This document shows, piece after piece, positions 19,236-31,069 of a DNA stretch of 41,671 nt. The stretch comes from Reticulitermes lucifugus (Eukaryota; Arthropoda; Insecta; Blattodea; Rhinotermitidae), in assembly GCA_026260175.1 (NCBI GenBank), contig JAKCWW010000123.1, forward strand, positions 40,607-82,277, written 5' to 3'. The notes beneath the pieces were generated by a model that was not told the DNA's origin, ran no database searches, and worked only from the letters and a program-made list of their open reading frames with translations. The first letter of the stretch is position 1; each line of letters begins with the position of its first letter. The position numbers and the translations under genes are program-made.

Positions 19236-21635
19236 AAGGTTATCATACGGTAACACGTCTTATGCGCTTGTAGATTATCGTGTCGATACTTCGAAAACAT
19301 TTTATAATGGCATCAGCATTACCCACTGCTATGCATGTACTTTCTTGCGCGAAAACTTTGAATAGAGAGAGATTATATTCCATGGTAATTTTACATAAAA
19401 CACATTATAATTCAATATACTAATAAAATGTATTAAACTTACCTTAAGAAATTTTGATCCATCACTTTTTATCACGTACTCCTGCAACAGAAGATAAGAA
19501 ACCAATCACCCTCCATCTGGGCAAATAAACATCTGTCAATATTCCGTTACGCCTTATTCTTCTGGAAAGAAAGAGCTATCCTGTGGAGGCATTAAAATTC
19601 CTTGAGTAATTTATGAAACGTCTAAATTAAAGACCTCTTTGTTGGTTTGACTAATAGCTACAAAAGAAGTAGTGTAACACAGTATTCAGAGCGATCAGCT
19701 CCAATGATTTTACCAACACGTAAATTTACTTAAGTGATTGCAATCAACTTTCAAATTGCAGTGTCAGAACAGATGTTTAACATTTTGGTTGCCCCACTCT
19801 TCCCATTCCACGACGAAAGATTTTACCTTTGAATTTAATTAAATAATTCTGAAGTAATAGTACTTTTATTTTCATATACGACATAAATTATGATGATAAT
19901 AATAATAATTACTTGATTATTCTATATAGGACTATATACTGCCAAAAGCTGTAGAAAATTTCAGATCAGAAGATACATCACAAAATGTTGCGAGGTATAT
20001 GATTTGAATTGCGGTAAATATTCACGCATCAGTGCAAAAGCGAAGGAACAAAAAAGTCTTGTTAATAGCTCTAGAATAGCTTGATCTGGATATCTGAACA
20101 TCCATACCAGAGATATACGTATATAAAATCACAAAGACAACATACACAAAGCAACTTGGCTCACGCCTTAAATCCCCTGACTTATACCCGAAAAGTTCGA
20201 GTATCACCGGGGGCACAGAAAATCTTGGTTGGGATTCTTGTGGTTTTCCTTAGCCAGTTCTGGCAAAAGTTGGAATAGTAGGTCTAGAGGAGGCCACGAT
20301 TGTGAAAGCGAAAAGTTATAATTTAATATCTCAGAAGATTTTAAACTTCATTATCATTTTTCCCACCACCCGATGCTATGAACTTAAAGTGAGAGCGTCG
20401 TTAAACAATTCATAGACAAACACAAATAGAAGCATTCTTTTTATGACTATCCCGTTTCCTCCCTCCATCTTAAAGGCGAGGTCACTAGTCAAAGATTTTG
20501 TCAGAAATGACTGTCAAAAATGTTGAACATATTCGTATCGCACGAGGAATACAGGCTCAGGGTCTAAGCTATTGTATAAAGAGAGTATCCTGCTTGTTGT
20601 CATAGTTAGAAGAACACGCATAACAATCTGTCAGAATTGTGCTTGGCGGAATATTATCTGCATAGAATACTTCTGCAAATTCCATTGGCCACTATCACTT
20701 GAAGTAGTCCGCATTTTGCCATAGCATCATCTAACTTGACATAAACAAATTACTTCTTCACATACCAAGAGATGGCCTCTGTCAACAATTCTCTTTCAAC
20801 AAAACAACATATTTCGATCTACCTACACCATGTCCTGTATACAGTCTACAGAAATTCGTATGTTGGGGAATGCTCTGCAGAATTCCCTCAAAAATTCTGC
20901 ACTTACTTCTCGTATCTCCCACTATTATGGAATAGTTTTTAATCTATTGCTTTTCTGTTACCTCAGGATTTATACGAAAGAAAGGAATAAAGCAAAGTAA
21001 CAACCCCATTCTTTTACTTTGACATTTTATTGTGGTGTTTAATTGCATTAGCTTCCGCATTCACGCTTTGGGGGACCTGGGCGAAATAGTGGCAGTAAGC
21101 AGGGAAGGCCACAATATCAGGTGTTTTACAACAGTAGTGAATCCTACATTCTCCTCCTCAGAGTTGTATTAAGGCTACTTTTATGATCAATATAACAGGT
21201 ACAATCTAAAACTCTCATCAACAGAACTACCAACCTGGGTGAAGCACCCTTCAGTACAATTTACTACCTGCTGACGATCGTACCGTAAATGCTTTGAACA
21301 GTAATACTCTGCTTGTACTTAACTTGGTATTCACTTTCAAGATTGTGATAATATGCTTACTAATTACATCAGCCGCGTATGTCACAGAGGCTGCCATATA
21401 TGAGAATCAACTTTTATTGGAAGGGTAAAGAAAAGTAAAGCTTACACTAATGACACAGCGTCCACTAGAAATCCTACACGATTAGCCCTGGAATTAAGTT
21501 TAGGATGGGAGAACGACTGATAACACCCCAAGTGTCTTAGTTCTTCGTAATATGGTTCTTTAATTTACTTCTCAAATATAATACAGTAAAAGGCGAAGTA
21601 TTTCACATGTTTAGCATCGAGTTACGACGGTTTAT
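19236..21635. other. Long non-coding stretch
   Basis: About 2.4 kb without a supported gene. Small frames at 20022-20216 and 20081-20278 lack signatures. A weak B-box-like AGTTCGAGTATCACCGGGGG lies near 20195-20214 and may be the remains of a tRNA-derived SINE. A short (AAT)n tract lies near 19896-19911. Confidence 0.45.
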
Positions 21636-21639
21636 GGCC

Positions 21640-21870
21640 GTAGAAGTAAAACTGCATTTAATCTTAACTTCGGCAATAAGATGATGTGACCTGACTCTTT
21701 CAATTTACCTACTTCACAATCTGGAAACAGACGGGATTGGAAGTAGGGGGATTTACAGAGACAGCGTTGACGTGTTGGGAAAGGTAAATTTTTGCACCTC
21801 CTGAGAAATGAACCCCAGTATTCCAGTCTGTAATCAATCACCTCAGTCACTTTAGCTGTCTTCATTATTT
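21640..21870 (-). mobile_element. Probable tRNA-derived SINE (minus), eroded
   Basis: The minus strand reads AGTGACTGAGGTGATTGATT, then ACAGACTGGAATACTGGGGT and TCATTTCTCAGGAGG, near 21850-21798. This has the order and spacing of A and B boxes of a tRNA-like head. The body downstream (towards 21640) cannot be matched with confidence to family A. The minus-strand frame at 21632-21865 is this repeat. Confidence 0.4.
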
Positions 21871-22945
21871 TAATATATCACCCTATAATGTTATTATGAC
21901 TTGTGAATGAGTGAGTGACAATGGGTTTAAGGCTTATCAAGTTTAATGTCCGATTGCGGCTACCCACAATTAAATTTAAATTCAGTTACATAACCCTGTT
22001 AAAAATTGAGTAACCTCCTAGATCTGTCAGACTATAAAATTAATGACACATAAATTTAGGTGAAAAATTTAAAGTAAAAAGAGAACTGTGTGTTAAAAAA
22101 CGGACAACAGTGTCAGGCTCTATATGGTCCCTTAACTGAAGTGCCAATGAAACCAAAGAAATAAACTGAAATTACAAAAGTTTTTCCAATGAACAAACTT
22201 CCCCCAGTTGAGGCTTGACAAATCCTGCGCCACTAGGAATTGCTAGAAAACTGAAAATCTTATAACGATCATCTCCAAGGATATCGCGCAAAGTGCTTTG
22301 AAGGTCAAATGTAGGAAGATTTCCCTTTTTTGAAAAATTTGGCATTTTACATTTTTTCGTTTGACTTTAAACCTAACGTCGCTTATTCACAACTGACTAC
22401 CTTTATAAAAGATAGCCGTTCCTCAGATGTGTATAGTGGCTTGGTTAGTCAATAAAATTCATGGGCTCTATCGAACCGGGAGGCTTCTTACCATTTTTAT
22501 CACAGCTGAACACTTGGCACTACACTCAAATATAAATTATGATTCCAGTTCACATTCACACGTCCAGTTTATGAAAAAACTGTACTTTACTATTACCCTT
22601 CCACCTTCACCTATATGCAGGCCACTTCAAGTCTACTGGCTGAGATTCTGTGTTTCTTTTCTCATTCTGTATACGTAGGTGGTACTTCTTTCTTCTTTAA
22701 TTATGTCCTTTTTCTGTACGTTTATTTAAACACGAACGTAGCATTTACATAAAAATGTGTCAGTGTAGAACAAGGAACGCCCACAACCAAAGCAATAGTG
22801 AAGCCAAATTTCTTTCCGCTCTTTATGACAGTACCTTCTTGCAACCCGCAGACGTGATATTCATTTTTTCTTTCTTAGGTATCACATAATTTTCACGTCT
22901 AATAAAATCACAGCCACGCAATATACGGTACCACAGACTGAAAAT
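21871..22945. other. Non-coding stretch
   Basis: AT-rich; the plus-strand frame at 22427-22678 has no recognisable content. Confidence 0.5.
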
Positions 22946-23071
22946 ATATAACAGAAACATCGTAGCTTTCGCCATTTTAATTCGCATCGACTCGAAGTTT
23001 TTTGTATTTTTTGGAAATAAAATGTGTGATTTCCCAGCTAATTAGGAGTTAAAATTCCACGTAAAAGCAAA

Positions 23072-23194
23072 ATGTGTGCTAGTGAGTGTAGTGTTCTGAG
23101 TGCTAGAAGCATGATCAGTGGCAGTGGGGCCAGTAGTTACGGTAAAGTACAGCGAATGCTATCTCAGGTTGAATTTAGATGTTGCACATTTTAA
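23072..23194 (+). CDS. Candidate 40-residue ORF in a putative 5' exon
   Basis: A true ATG at 23072 (context AGCAAAATGTG) opens a frame of 40 codons ending in TAA at 23192-23194. The product begins MCASECSVLSARSMISGSG and is Ser-rich, with no recognised domain. Sixteen bases after the stop is AAG/GTAAGT (exon end 23210), a near-consensus splice donor. Upstream, near 22972-22979, is CGCCATTT, a YY1-type element often close to animal start sites. Together these could mark a 5' untranslated exon with an upstream ORF. Each piece alone could be chance. Confidence 0.22.
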   Translation: MCASECSVLSARSMISGSGASSYGKVQRMLSQVEFRCCTF

Positions 23195-23210
23195 GCCCTC
23201 GGTTACGAAG

Positions 23211-23219
23211 GTAAGTGTG
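23211..23219 (+). promoter_or_regulatory. Consensus-like splice donor
   Basis: GAAG/GTAAGTGTG fits the animal 5' splice-site consensus at nearly all positions and is one of the best donors I saw on the plus strand. No matching acceptor or downstream exon was identified. Confidence 0.35.
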
Positions 23220-24580
23220 TTTGTATAGAAGGAGGTCCTGAAGGCTTAAGGCCGTGTTTATATGTTGTATGTATGTACACTATCTACATTCATGACGTCA
23301 GCAGGTTTCCGGACTATGTCTTAGTGGACAATAGAGAGAGGTTGACTTTCTGACACTTGCTCAAAACTTTTTCCCCTTCATCGTATTTTTATTTCCACTC
23401 TTTTGTGTGTTCGCATCTCTTGGCTGTCCCCATTTCAACAACATAGAGTCTCGACTCATATGCTACAGCTGTGGACAAAATTTAACGCATTTAGTATTAA
23501 ATCCACAACTTCTTGGACAGACGCCTTACTGTACTTAGTTCTACATTAGCTCCGAACTTAAAATCTGAAATTCATTACACTGTACCCATGGATGTTCCAT
23601 GTCAAACAAGAAGCCCCGAACTTAGGACGGAAGATGTAATAATATGTTGCCTGTTCAGGACTATAGCACGCCTCAGGGCCGTGGTATGTGAACAGAACAA
23701 TGGCAGAATGATGACTGTCAAGGGAAAACCGAATAAAATGCAGTGACAACTAGTGTACCATGAAACTTAGATAAATTCGCCAGGTATTAGTCGAGGCTCT
23801 GCAATGAGAAGGCAGTCTGAGATGCATAACGCAGGCCAAGAAACCGAAATACTTTACAAATATTGAGAAAATAAAGAAGAACTTAATAGCACCAAACAGG
23901 AACTGACGTGTCTGGTGTCAGGCAATACTTTAATATCTTCACTACCATTTACTGCCAAGTTTCCACACTTCAATAGCCATTCCAGTACCTCTACTCTAGC
24001 CCTTTCATTCTCTCTTTGTCTCTCTCATTAGGAGGCATATGCTTTGTGTTAAACCCTTACGTTGGATTACGTATTAATGACATTATTTGTCTGCAGTTAC
24101 GTATTTTGCATTGTTCACCAAATGTTATTAAGTTATTCAAAGCAAGGCGTTTGAGATAAGTGCTTCATATAGATGGAATGCACGCGGGAGAAGAAACATC
24201 CATAGGCTTAAACACTTTAGTCACAAACACTAAACTTCTAATCAATTTTTTTAAACATTTTTATAGATATTAGGAACAACTAATAGCATGACAAGATTCT
24301 ACATGAGATTTTCATCGCACGTAGAAACTGGTGCATTTTTTCAGTATTCATTTACATTTTAAAGTATTGTGGTTACTATATGTAATACCGCCTCTAACAT
24401 TAAAAATTCTTCATTTCTTCCAAATAGTGCATTTATGCGTTTCGTAAAATTCTCACAGTTAACAATGTTTATTTCCCTAGACAGAATTAAAGGATTGGTC
24501 TTTACAGTGTAGACATTGTTCTCTGTGAGGTAAGAACAGATTTTGAGTGTATAGCTCAAATTAATTTTAGCTGTGAAGTG
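23220..24580. other. Non-coding stretch with one CRE octamer
   Basis: TGACGTCA lies at 23293-23300. Overlapping frames on both strands (23513-23746 and 23558-23749) have no recognisable content. AT-rich sequence follows. Confidence 0.45.
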
Positions 24581-24599
24581 TTTAATTTTGCCTTCCCGT

Positions 24600-24840
24600 A
24601 GCCTCGGATATTAGATGAAATCCTCGTTTGGAGAGTCCTAATTCTTGGCGTCGTCTGTATTTGGAGCTAGTCTTATGGAGATTGAGCAGTGACGTCACTT
24701 GTTACTTCCGGTGGGTCGGCAGTAGAAGAGGCGGTGGTAAGATAAGGCGACGACCTACCGGCCAGCCGGTGCTCTATTTCCGGTCGACAAGGTGCTACAG
24801 GAGCAGCGTGAACTGAATGCCGTTGAACATGGCCGCGCCC
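24600..24840 (+). promoter_or_regulatory. Promoter-like GC-rich island
   Basis: This segment is clearly richer in GC and CpG than its surroundings. It contains a perfect CRE (GTGACGTCAC, 24689-24698), an ETS/GABP-type ACTTCCGG (24704-24711), a second TTCCGG (24777-24782) and a YY1-like AACATGGCCGCG (24826-24837). These elements at such spacing are typical of TATA-less housekeeping promoters in animals. A donor-like GTG/GTAAGATAAG lies at 24736/24737. A strand call of plus follows from the YY1-like site and the open frame to the right, but is inference. CpG-rich repeat sequence is the alternative. Confidence 0.4.
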
Positions 24841-25070
24841 TAACCTCATCTTCTGTTGATGCCACTGACATTATCACAAGACTTGGCCTATTCTGCTCAA
24901 GCAGAGAACTATCTCCTGTTCATGCAGAAGATTCAGCAGCCAACACTACACTTTTGGAGACATCGGTTAAGAGTTCTCTGAAAATAGGTGATTTATTCCC
25001 TTTAAGTGTATTTAGGAATGTTTATTTTTTCGTCATTATAAGACGTCCAGACATTGTTTTGCCGTGCTGA
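24741..25070 (+). CDS. Open frame downstream of promoter-like island
   Basis: The frame is open from just after a TAA (24738-24740) to a TGA at 25068-25070, about 109 codons, but has no in-frame ATG in the early part; the first usable alternative is GTG at 24792. The middle reads ELNAVEHGRALTSSSVDATD, followed by IITRLGLFCSSREL, with a balanced composition that looks more protein-like than most frames here. After about 24987 (AAATAG/GTGATT, a possible donor) it turns Phe/Ile-rich, as if coding had ended there. The plausible exon is therefore about 24741-24987. A separate ATG at 24829 in strong context stops after four codons. I recognise no family, and it may be a 5' untranslated exon that happens to be open. 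Confidence 0.25.
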   Translation, partial: DKATTYRPAGALFPVDKVLQEQRELNAVEHGRALTSSSVDATDIITRLGLFCSSRELSPVHAEDSAANTTLLETSVKSSLKIGDLFPLSVFRNVYFFVIIRRPDIVLPC

Positions 25071-25079
25071 AGTAACGAC

Positions 25080-25730
25080 GGGTCGAAGAAGTGATGTTAT
25101 TGCCGGTACTCTTTGAGACATTAATACACCAAAAATTAAGAAAAACCGGGCACGGCACACCTCGTATAACACTCAAAGAGTTTTGATATGTTACGGAAAA
25201 GTCTGACACCAAATTTTAAGCTCTCAAAAGACAGGACATACAATAAACTACATTTCCTTATAGTTAACCGGATATTTTGCCCTATTCAGGGGAGTACAAA
25301 TTTTACAAATATATAGAAAACACCTCAAAATTCTAAGCGTAAGAACGGTGACATAAAAAACTTCCGTAGTGAGAACCCACAAATATTATGTGCCACCGTA
25401 AGGAATTCAGTCGCCATGGGCTACATGCAATAGATATTACATAAAACATTAACTTTCCTCATTGCTTCATATTGCCAAACTTAACGTATGTCTACGCGGC
25501 AAGGGGAATTCTGGAACAACTTATGACAACCAGAGTCCTCAAGATGAGTCGAGGCAGTAGAAATAACCGTGGACTATCAATTACAAATTTTGTCCCACTT
25601 ATGTGTAGTTTCTATTATTACAAATTCCAAATACCGGAACGTAAAATTCAAAATATATTATGCCTAGGCACAAAATAAACGTTTTTCAAGATGACAAGTT
25701 TCTAATCGTTAAAATATTAAACACTTAAAA
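25080..25730. other. Non-coding stretch
   Basis: AT-rich; the plus-strand frame at 25472-25678 has no signature. Confidence 0.5.
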
Positions 25731-25734
25731 TTTA

Positions 25735-25990
25735 AATTTTCTGCAATGTTTTTCCGTGTTTTCTGTTAACTAGTTATCGACGTTTCGATAAAAAGTAATG
25801 TCTTCATCTTCAGGGTAAAAAGGTTAAGTTGTCCAATTGTTCTTAACACTCAAGATAAATATAAGACTTTCTTTCGAAAATTCCGTAACTAATTACCCAA
25901 CGACAGAGCGTAATATCTTAGAAGCGTTTAGAAGAATTGAATCTTCAGCAACACCGTTATGGGAATTCAATCTCGACAAATAACATTCCC
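25735..25990. repeat. Foldback element, family F copy 4 (diverged)
   Basis: The left part has TTATCGACGTTTCGATAAAA and TGTCTTCATCTTCAGGGTAA (about 25773-25818). The right part has GTAACTAATTACCCAACGAC and GAATTGAATCTTCAGCAACA (about 25885-25953), the same order as in the copy at 32041-32260. Arms are weakly paired, so this is an old copy. The family is assigned from shared blocks, not from good self-complementarity. Confidence 0.5.
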
Positions 25991-25999
25991 AGCCAATTA

Positions 26000-27796
26000 T
26001 ATGTTATCTTTACATCAGTATTAAAAATATCCTGCCGTTCAGTCCTACATATGAGAGTTTTAAATCAGTCCCTCTCTCTCACCGTGTTTCTGAAAGAAAT
26101 ATTTCGTTACCGCCATCCTATCTTCGTCTAGGTCTGTTAATCAGTATCTTCTCTTCAAATTTTTCATTTAAAACTTTGTACATACTTCTCATCTCCTTTA
26201 CGCTATACATCCCGCTCATCTTATAATTTTTGATTACATCATCTAATAATAATTTATGCAAATTAAAAATTATAAAACTTGTGAATATTCAAATTTCTCC
26301 GTCTTCCAGTTGCTTTCACTCTCTTACGTCCAAATATTCGCCTCTGAATGTTGTTCTCATACAATTTAGATTACACGACGTCAAAGATTGGTGTGGCTGT
26401 TTTGTTATTGTTGCTGACGTCAGATGCCGACGTCAGGGTGACCCCTGAGACAAAAAGAGAAAAATCTCAAATAATGGGAGAGAAAAAATAAATTTGATTC
26501 TTCATACCAGCACTTGGTTAAACTGGCTCCTAAGTTGTGATAGAACACAGTGCTCGTATACACACGTTGGGATATACATTACTGAGTTGGTAGCTACTTA
26601 AAACTGTCACGGATATGAATTTGACCGTAGGAGATTTTATGGCTAAAATTTAAATGAGGAGAGAAGCATAATATCAGAAAATTATTTCACCGGTACAGAA
26701 AAACACGAGTTTCAATGGTATGGAATGAAGAGGGGAGGGATGAAACAGGGTGGTGATACATCAACACACGTCATAGTAACTGATCCCCAACATCACAACG
26801 TGACCAGGAAGGCTTGATGAATTCCAACAGCCCATTCTCCCACTCCAGCTTGTGAAATTCATCTCTCCGCTACTGATGCGAAGATCTAGTGTCTAATCCC
26901 GAGGCCATCCATCAAAACGGGCCTCCAAAGCGCAAGAGTTCTGCTATTTCTGGAGGGATGGTCTTAAAAGAAAGAGGGTTGGGAATTTGCAGAACAGAAA
27001 TTTAAGAACGATGAAATTTTATATTGATGTAATTTGTTATCAAAATGTAAGTTCGTAGTGACAGCTTTTGTCGACAGTCGTTGGTAATGTTAATGCCAAG
27101 CTCTGAAGCCGTGTGCAGCAATCCTTCTTGCTATGGTTAGCTCAGTCATGAGCTTGTTATTTATATAAGAGCCTGCCTATGTTATGAATTGATTGCGTGA
27201 ATTCGTTCTCAGTGTTTCCTTTGTTTTGACAATTACACCCATGTTAATTTATTATTTATAAGTAAATGGAAACATACTTCAATACTGTTATTCATCTGCG
27301 ATTCCTATTTTCACCGTCAGTAAAATTAAACCTGTATTCTCTTAATCTCATTTCATACAAGTGTAATTTTTTATTACACGTTAATAAAATAGATCTCTTG
27401 AAGAATTATATGAATTATAGTGACTTTAGAACGAAAACAATTCATACAAAACCTCACTGTCTCATTTCTAGCACCGGAATTTCATTACAATAAGAAAAAT
27501 GTAGTGTAGCTTTTCGCAACGGACTACATTTAATACACCGGGTACGATCGCAAAGTGCATTGTTATTTTTTTATGGGATTTATTAAAATTGTAGCTCATT
27601 TTATTGTTCCTTTCATTTGATTTAAAAGGCTGCTGAAATTGCAGGTAGATGAAGGAAGCGGTAATATTGGTAAGGAGAGTGCTACAGTAATTCTCAACAA
27701 AATCAACACGACGGGGATGAATCATCTTAAAATTAGTAATTCTCAACTTGTTACATGTTGCGACACTTGAGGCCGTCACAGACGTGCAGCTTCAGA
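26000..27796. other. Non-coding stretch with CRE-type pair
   Basis: TGACGTCA at 26415-26422 is followed after six bases by GACGTCA (26429-26435), giving a doubled CRE-type site. Frames at 26230-26448, 27266-27493 and 27468-27779 lack signatures. Confidence 0.45.
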
Positions 27797-27846
27797 TGTG
27801 AGGCCGTGTCACTGCGCGAGTACTAGCTCAGTGACACAGTGTCACA
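27797..27846. repeat. Imperfect hairpin
   Basis: Arms 27797-27814 (TGTGAGGCCGTGTCACTG) and 27829-27846 (CAGTGACACAGTGTCACA) pair at 15 of 18 positions across a 14-base loop. It is too AT/GC mixed and isolated to be called a terminator or RNA gene. Confidence 0.6.
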
Positions 27847-27849
27847 TCG

Positions 27850-28480
27850 AAGACGACTTTAATCTTTTGCATCTTACTTCCACCAGTTATTCTGTCAAAG
27901 AAACTGTATCGCCACCATAGCAAAAACACAGCCTTTCTTGTTATAAGAAATGCGTTCTTAAAATTATGTACGTTTCAGTAAGATAGGAATCATTAACATT
28001 TGTTATCATTTCCATGACCTCAGGTCACATCCAGCTGACCGTCAAGTGCCACTAGTGGGGGTTGCCTCACTGACTCAGAAACAATGGATTATTATACTCA
28101 GAAAGAAATTGGAAGGCCATGTAGATGGAACTGGCAACGACAAGTGACCGTACTGACGAGTCTAATCTGTGCGAAGAAGAAGCAGAAGAATTGAAACGCA
28201 TTCCTCCTTGTCTAAACCTTCTCCTGTTACTTCAGTGGGGCAGAAAGACAAGTAACAATACCGTTAATGAAGCGACTGTTACGCCATTGAACATTCACTG
28301 AATGCCACAGCAACAGCTGTACTTTCTAAACTGCATGTTCTTGCATAGAGTAATTTAAATTCGTAGATTAAAAATATTTCAGTACCTTAAATATAAAATT
28401 TCGCTTAAGCTGCAACCAAAACAAGTTTCTCTTAAACTGCTAAAGGTGTCTGAAGCCACTGTCCTTAAGACTGTCAATAA
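27850..28480. other. Non-coding stretch
   Basis: Nothing recognised. Confidence 0.5.
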
Positions 28481-28489
28481 CTAGGCTAT

Positions 28490-28690
28490 ATAGCTTTGGT
28501 GATAGACGAATGAATGAGTATGGGCCATTGGTGGAGTGACGCTGTCAGAGGAAAACCTAAGTATTCGAAAAAGAAAACCTGTTCTAATGCCACTTTGTCC
28601 ACCACAAATCCCACATGGACTCGTCTGGGACTCAACCAGATCCTCCGTGATTAGAGACCAGAGAATAACCGCTGGAGTCATGGGACGGCG
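28490..28690 (-). mobile_element. SINE family B copy (minus)
   Basis: The minus strand has ACTCCAGCGGTTATTCTCTG, then CACGGAGGATCTGGTTGAGT (B-box area) and GAGTCCATGTGGGATTTGTG, then GTGGACAAAGTGGCAT, AACAGGTTTTC and AATACTTAGGTTTTC. This is the same order as the plus-strand copy at 39400 (CAGTCCATGTGGGATATGTG, GTAGACAAAGTGGCACT). The 3' part is shortened. The frame at 28481-28681 is inside this repeat. Confidence 0.75.
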
Positions 28691-28699
28691 TCAGTGTCA

Positions 28700-29110
28700 T
28701 TACCGGTAATGTACGTGGTTATGTAAGAAGGTAGGAGCCCCAAAATTGGGTTCTATAGGCTTGGTGTTACGTAAAAGGGCAATAGCCTCTAATGATGTCT
28801 AAACATTAATAACTGCAAGAAAAATCGAGTAGTGGAAACTAGGCCTCCTCTGAGGAAGGACGGCGAAATATATCGTCGATGTCTCAAGGGCACTGACACT
28901 GTCGAGGAGCTAGGCTTTATCACAGAGAAAAGTTGCTCTCTTACTTCAATGTTTACTTGAGATCTGCGTGATGATATTTTCGATAACGAGGATTCTGTGA
29001 CCGTGTCCCAGTGATATAATCTTAAATCTGACGCGGACAGCAATCCCTTTACAGGCCTGGAAAAGCCCGTCGGGTTCCAGGAGTTTGAAGCTTCCAGAAT
29101 TTCAAGAAAA
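28700..29110. other. Non-coding stretch
   Basis: The minus-strand frame at 28789-29043 has no family signature. No repeat was assigned with confidence. Confidence 0.4.
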
Positions 29111-29114
29111 TCTG

Positions 29115-29290
29115 CTTATGAAGGTGGCAAGGTTGTCAGCCCTAAGCACCGGCCGTCTTTAACCCCAGGAGATACCCCTGGTACTCATTTCTGATAGAGA
29201 CTGAGTCGACCCCAGGGCAATAGTGCGGCCGGAAGGATTAAGTCAATGAAATATACCAATGACCGCATCGGGAATCGAACCCATTACGCG
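29115..29290 (-). mobile_element. SINE family A2 copy (minus)
   Basis: The minus strand has a perfect B-box-like GGGTTCGATTCCCGATGCGG (about 29283-29264). On the plus strand the body reads AGCCCTAAGCACCGGCCGTC, TTTAACCCCAGGAGATACCC, CTGGTACTCATTTCTGATAG and GACCCCAGGGCAATAGTGCG. The TTTAACCCC-GG-GATACCCC-GGTACTCATTTCT stretch is the central domain also seen in decayed form in the family A copies. The A box upstream is not visible, so the copy is truncated or eroded at its head. It is among the better preserved repeats here. Confidence 0.7.
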
Positions 29291-29299
29291 GGCAGAATG

Positions 29300-30060
29300 T
29301 TACTAATAAATGTGGCATAAATTAGGTTTAATTAAGTTTCCAACTTTTTGGTAGCATGTATCAGTTTTTAATATATCACACAAAACACGCCTACAAATTA
29401 ACTTATTTCCTTCAGTGGAGTGAGTCTTGACAATGATCCCAACTACAACAAAATTAATGTGGCCAAAGAAATTTTAACGTACTTTCTCCATATCGCTTCA
29501 GATCAAAATCAGTTAGGTAATTTAGAGATTGCTAAATGCGAAAGAAGGAGCAGGCAGAAAGACAAAACGAAGCTAGGCAGGTGTTTTCGAATTCTTTTAA
29601 AGACACTGAAAATATTTGGTATTTTTACCATGCCACTGATAATATATATCTAATATCCAGTACTAAAAATTAATTCCATATGCCAACAGAAAATCAACTT
29701 ACTTTTTAAAATAAAATGTTGCATCCTGACATTTATAAATAAGACACACATTATCCATTCTGCGGAAATTCAGCAAGCTCATAGCAAAAAGCAAATTGAG
29801 ATTCATAATGGCATTTACGTACAAAAGTTTAAAACTAAGCGCTAGAACATATACGCACAATTTAGAATTTTAACATAAAAATGAACGTCGATAATTGTGT
29901 AGGTAACCTAGAACAACTAGCGTAATCGCGATTATGATGAGTGAACACATAACTCGGATGGGGGCAGAGAAGAATGGCAGACATCTGGCGTGGAAATCTG
30001 TTGAAATGATGCAATTTGTGGTCCCAGTAAAGATGAGTGGATAATTTTATAATTTTTCTC
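29300..30060. other. AT-rich non-coding stretch
   Basis: The plus-strand frame at 29420-29653 and the minus-strand frame at 29862-30110 lack signatures. Confidence 0.5.
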
Positions 30061-30064
30061 TCCC

Positions 30065-30265
30065 CAGAAAAGCCCAGGATGGCTCTGGGCCCTCCTACTC
30101 TGCTACTCAAAGGGTACTGGATTCTGTCCGGGGGGAAAGCGGCCGGAGCGTGAAGTTAACCACACACATCCGTCTAGTGCTCGAGGTTAAGAATGAGGGG
30201 AGATAAAACTCCACTCCTCCTGTATGCCTTCATGTTGTGGACTGGGACAGACTTACCTTTTATTT
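30065..30265 (+). mobile_element. SINE family A, 3' part
   Basis: The copy has a central segment (TCCCCAGAAAAGCCCAGG to GTCCGGGGGGAAAGCGGCC) and a well-kept 3' body: GCGTGAAGTTAACCACACAC, CCGTCTAGTGCTCGAGG, TTAAGAATGAGGGGAG, TGTATGCCTTCATGTTGTG and an ACTTACCTTTTA tail near 30250. The tRNA-like head is missing or unrecognisable. Confidence 0.65.
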
Positions 30266-30269
30266 AATT

Positions 30270-31065
30270 TTATGATCTCCCCAAGGTGGATTCTAAGCTT
30301 AAGAGGTGGAGAGAAGCAGTTCAAGATCATACCAAATGTCTGGCTTTGTTGGCTGTCATCACCAGAAATGCACTAGTCTAGACAGCTTCGTACATACTCT
30401 TTCATCATTCCTTAACCACAGTTGGTCTTCAAGTGAAATAGAATTATACAGAGATACATCTAGTGCAATTACTTAAATACTTTTAAAAGTTCTGGCCGTC
30501 CATTCTACTGTCTGTGCTAGATGGTCAGAGGAAAATTACAAACACACACACAAAATCGCTAATATTATTTGGCCATAAAATTATTAGCTCATTGAAAACC
30601 CTCCACTAGAAGTTTCCGGTAAGCTATTTTCCTTTCATATTTCACATAATTATATTTCGTAGAATAAATTCTTACCGAGTATGTAAGTAAAGACTTTCAA
30701 GATTCATATATTATTAGTTAGAAAATTACTGATGTTATGAAAAATGTCAAGATAACGTGTAGCAGTATAAAATTATAACGTGCAGGATCTTAAGGGTAAA
30801 GACTGTTATGTTAGACATTAACTTGTCAAGAAAGTTATTGACTGTCAAAATGACTGAGATGGTAATTTGAGACATCACGTATTCATGAGAGTAGCTTGTC
30901 ATTATTACTGTCCATAACATTTCAACCAAAAATTACAGAGTTCTTCGAATTCCACAAACAAGTGTTAAACAGAATGGTGTTAAGGATGTTCCTCATTGCT
31001 CTGCCTCATAGTGAACACGATTTAAACGTAAGTTTGCCCTCTGCTTAAGTGCGCTCCGTAGCAAA
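30270..31065. other. AT-rich non-coding stretch
   Basis: The minus-strand frame at 30747-30929 lacks signatures. Nothing else recognised. Confidence 0.5.
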
Positions 31066-31069
31066 AGTA

